Of a stretch of 64,000 nt of DNA, positions 62,858 through 64,000 are shown piece by piece; positions within the stretch are counted from its first letter, which is position 1; every line of letters begins with the position of its first letter. Origin of the DNA: Bacteriovorax sp. BAL6_X (GTDB taxonomy: Bacteria > Bdellovibrionota > Bacteriovoracia > Bacteriovoracales > Bacteriovoracaceae); the NCBI RefSeq assembly GCF_000443995.1, contig NZ_AUMC01000010.1:744001-808000 (forward strand), read 5' to 3'. The position numbers were made by a program, and so were the translations under genes. The notes under the pieces were generated by a model. The model saw only the letters and a list, made by a program, of their open reading frames with translations. It was not told the origin of the DNA and did no database searches.

Positions 62858-63577
62858 TTAAGATAGTTCTTCAGCAAGTTTATTAATATGGGCAAGCATT
62901 CTTTCACGAGTCTTGTACATGAGATCCCCAATATCATCCATCGTCAATCCCTCAGTTGAAATCGGCTCAAGAGCTTCAATGATAACTTTTCCAGGCTTAA
63001 GTTTTCTTAGGTCAAATGACTTTTCATATTCAGAAAATACGACAGGATAAATTGGGAGCTGTCCTTGGATGGCAACAACAAATGGGCCCTTTTTAAATGG
63101 TAGAAGTCCACGTCCTTTAGAGCGAGTTCCTTCTGGCATAATCCATACATTACAATTATCTTCTTTAATTGTACGGGCCACCTCCGCCATCGCTCTCCAG
63201 GCCTTCTTTCGGTTGGTACGATTAATTAAAATATTGCCTGCCAAGTAATACATTTGGCCAAAGATAGGAATCCATACTAGAGACTGTTTTCCTAATGAAA
63301 CTGTTCGTCTTGGTAGTGCCGGCCCAACAAAGAAGATATCGAGGTTGGATTGATGGTTAGAAATAATTACTGAATTTCTAACGTCTTTGTGGTCTTTCTT
63401 TACCCTTGCATCAATTTTAAGATGTAAAAATAAACGAGTTAGCCACGAGTAATAGTTGGCGATAAGATAAGTATTTCCTCGATTCGCCGGACGCAACATA
63501 CAGATTGGAATCCAGATTAAAGTTCCAATAACTAAGAATAATCCTGCTGTGAATAGACGAAAATACATTAAAAGCAT
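62858..63577 (-). CDS. plsC: 1-acyl-sn-glycerol-3-phosphate acyltransferase
   Basis: 239 residues. Makes phosphatidic acid. The HX4D catalytic motif is NHQSNLD (H75, D80), and MPEGTRSKGRG at about 148-156 binds the glycerophosphate. N-terminal helix (about 8-28) anchors it to the inner membrane. No Shine-Dalgarno; TGCTATAAA lies exactly six bases before the ATG at 63577, the same layout as the LysR gene at 27996, so a leaderless message is likely. ATG at 63568 is the alternative. Confidence 0.92.
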   Translation of the reverse strand: MLLMYFRLFTAGLFLVIGTLIWIPICMLRPANRGNTYLIANYYSWLTRLFLHLKIDARVKKDHKDVRNSVIISNHQSNLDIFFVGPALPRRTVSLGKQSLVWIPIFGQMYYLAGNILINRTNRKKAWRAMAEVARTIKEDNCNVWIMPEGTRSKGRGLLPFKKGPFVVAIQGQLPIYPVVFSEYEKSFDLRKLKPGKVIIEALEPISTEGLTMDDIGDLMYKTRERMLAHINKLAEELS

Positions 63578-63583
63578 TTCTAC

Positions 63584-63592
63584 TTTATAGCA
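63584..63592 (-). promoter_or_regulatory. Extended -10 promoter for plsC, leaderless
   Basis: TGCTATAAA on the minus strand, then GTAGAA, then ATG. No ribosome site. Confidence 0.55.
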
Positions 63593-63653
63593 TAGGAATT
63601 ATCTGTGTCAGACTATAAAATTAAAGTGTATTAACGCTATTTATAAGTAACTG

Positions 63654-64000
63654 TTAAAACAGTGTGATTAATAGAACAGAGCCAATTGCCATAAGAATTC
63701 CAAGTCCCTTTGGCACAGTTAACGAGATATTTTCAACAAATATATCCCATAGGACACTTGTCACCATTTGGGCCGCAATTAGGCCTACTGTTGTTTTAAC
63801 GGCACCAAGCTCATAGATTCCAAGAGGCAGTCCAACAACGAATAAGAATCCAAAGAAGCCAGGGATGACATACCACCACTTAAATTGGAACTCTTTTAAG
63901 CGAACAAACTCAGGAAAGAGTTCAGGGTTGTGCTTAACGAAAAAGAAGAAGCCAGTACATACAACAAGAGTAACAAAATTTCCAAGAAGGGCCATCCATG
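63654..64000 (-). CDS. DMT-superfamily transporter (YdcZ/DUF606-like), 5' end beyond window
   Basis: The frame is open to the window edge, so the N-terminus is missing; 113 residues follow the first visible Met. Four hydrophobic segments remain, with motifs WWYVIPGFFGFLFVVG, LGAVKTTVGLIAAQMVTSVLWD and a final helix GLGILMAIGSVLLITLF, which fit the five-helix YdcZ/DUF606 small transporters (about 150 residues). Substrate unknown. Confidence 0.75.
   Translation of the reverse strand, partial: WMALLGNFVTLVVCTGFFFFVKHNPELFPEFVRLKEFQFKWWYVIPGFFGFLFVVGLPLGIYELGAVKTTVGLIAAQMVTSVLWDIFVENISLTVPKGLGILMAIGSVLLITLF

Overview
The window is 64 kb of AT-rich, densely coded bacterial chromosome carrying about 66 protein genes and one tRNA. 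Many products start with lysine-rich signal peptides and have no family I recognise. There are two envelope RND pumps, an MMPL-type exporter, several outer-membrane-type barrels, secreted HEXXH and papain-type proteases and a periplasmic lytic transglycosylase. This fits a Gram-negative bacterium. The mix of AT-rich sequence, monomeric isocitrate dehydrogenase, DUF6607 and many orphan secreted proteins suggests the Bdellovibrionota (Bacteriovorax/Halobacteriovorax-like), but that assignment is inference and there is no rRNA to test it.

Layout. 1-2.8 kb: an FKBP isomerase, a secreted metallopeptidase, a DUF924 protein and a SUI1-type factor. 2.8-8.2 kb: a heavy-metal efflux operon (small Cys/His protein, CzcC-like channel, very short His-rich adaptor, CzcA-like pump). 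8.3-13.5 kb: hypothetical genes, a perfect-period array of three 119-bp structured repeats, and two orphan genes lying between copies of a palindromic repeat, one copy being inserted in frame into a signal-peptide region. 13.6-19.3 kb: recQ, then tesA with an ABC exporter (YbbA/YbbP type). 19.4-28.6 kb: an Arg/Tyr-rich secreted protein, an ABC-F protein with a degenerate second ATPase site, an esterase, a BLUF photoreceptor, a BaiN-type flavoprotein plus HIT protein, a cold-shock protein convergent with a three-gene RNA-binding operon, and a LysR regulator divergent from a YceI protein. 28.7-34.9 kb: dicarboxylate symporter, tag, an orphan RND pump and an exported MsrAB fusion. 35-40.1 kb: secreted proteins including a papain-like protease operon and DUF6607. 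40.3-49.4 kb: monomeric icd, a double SpoIIAA/STAS-like protein, a lytic transglycosylase, tRNA-Arg(TCG), an ECF sigma/anti-sigma pair with a divergent probable target, and lipB-lipA. 49.5-58 kb: MMPL exporter, pentapeptide protein, LysR regulator, orphan secreted protein, pdxH and sodB. 58.1-64 kb: a second HEXXH protein, a reduced complex I block nuoB-C-D-I, a solo copy of the structured repeat, plsC and an edge-truncated DMT/YdcZ transporter.

The most unusual material is non-coding: (1) a repeat family seen as a 3 x 119-bp array at 10.9 kb and as a solo copy at 62.0 kb, whose hairpin sequences differ but keep their pairing and which in both places begins just after a TAA stop; (2) two intergenic segments of 211-221 bp bounded by near-perfect 20-bp inverted repeats of one shared family; (3) an in-frame palindromic insertion in a secreted-protein gene; (4) a TGAAAC-N16-nGTATA promoter in front of both the ECF operon and its divergent neighbour; (5) several genes without a Shine-Dalgarno whose -10 box lies six or seven bases before the start codon, suggesting leaderless messages.
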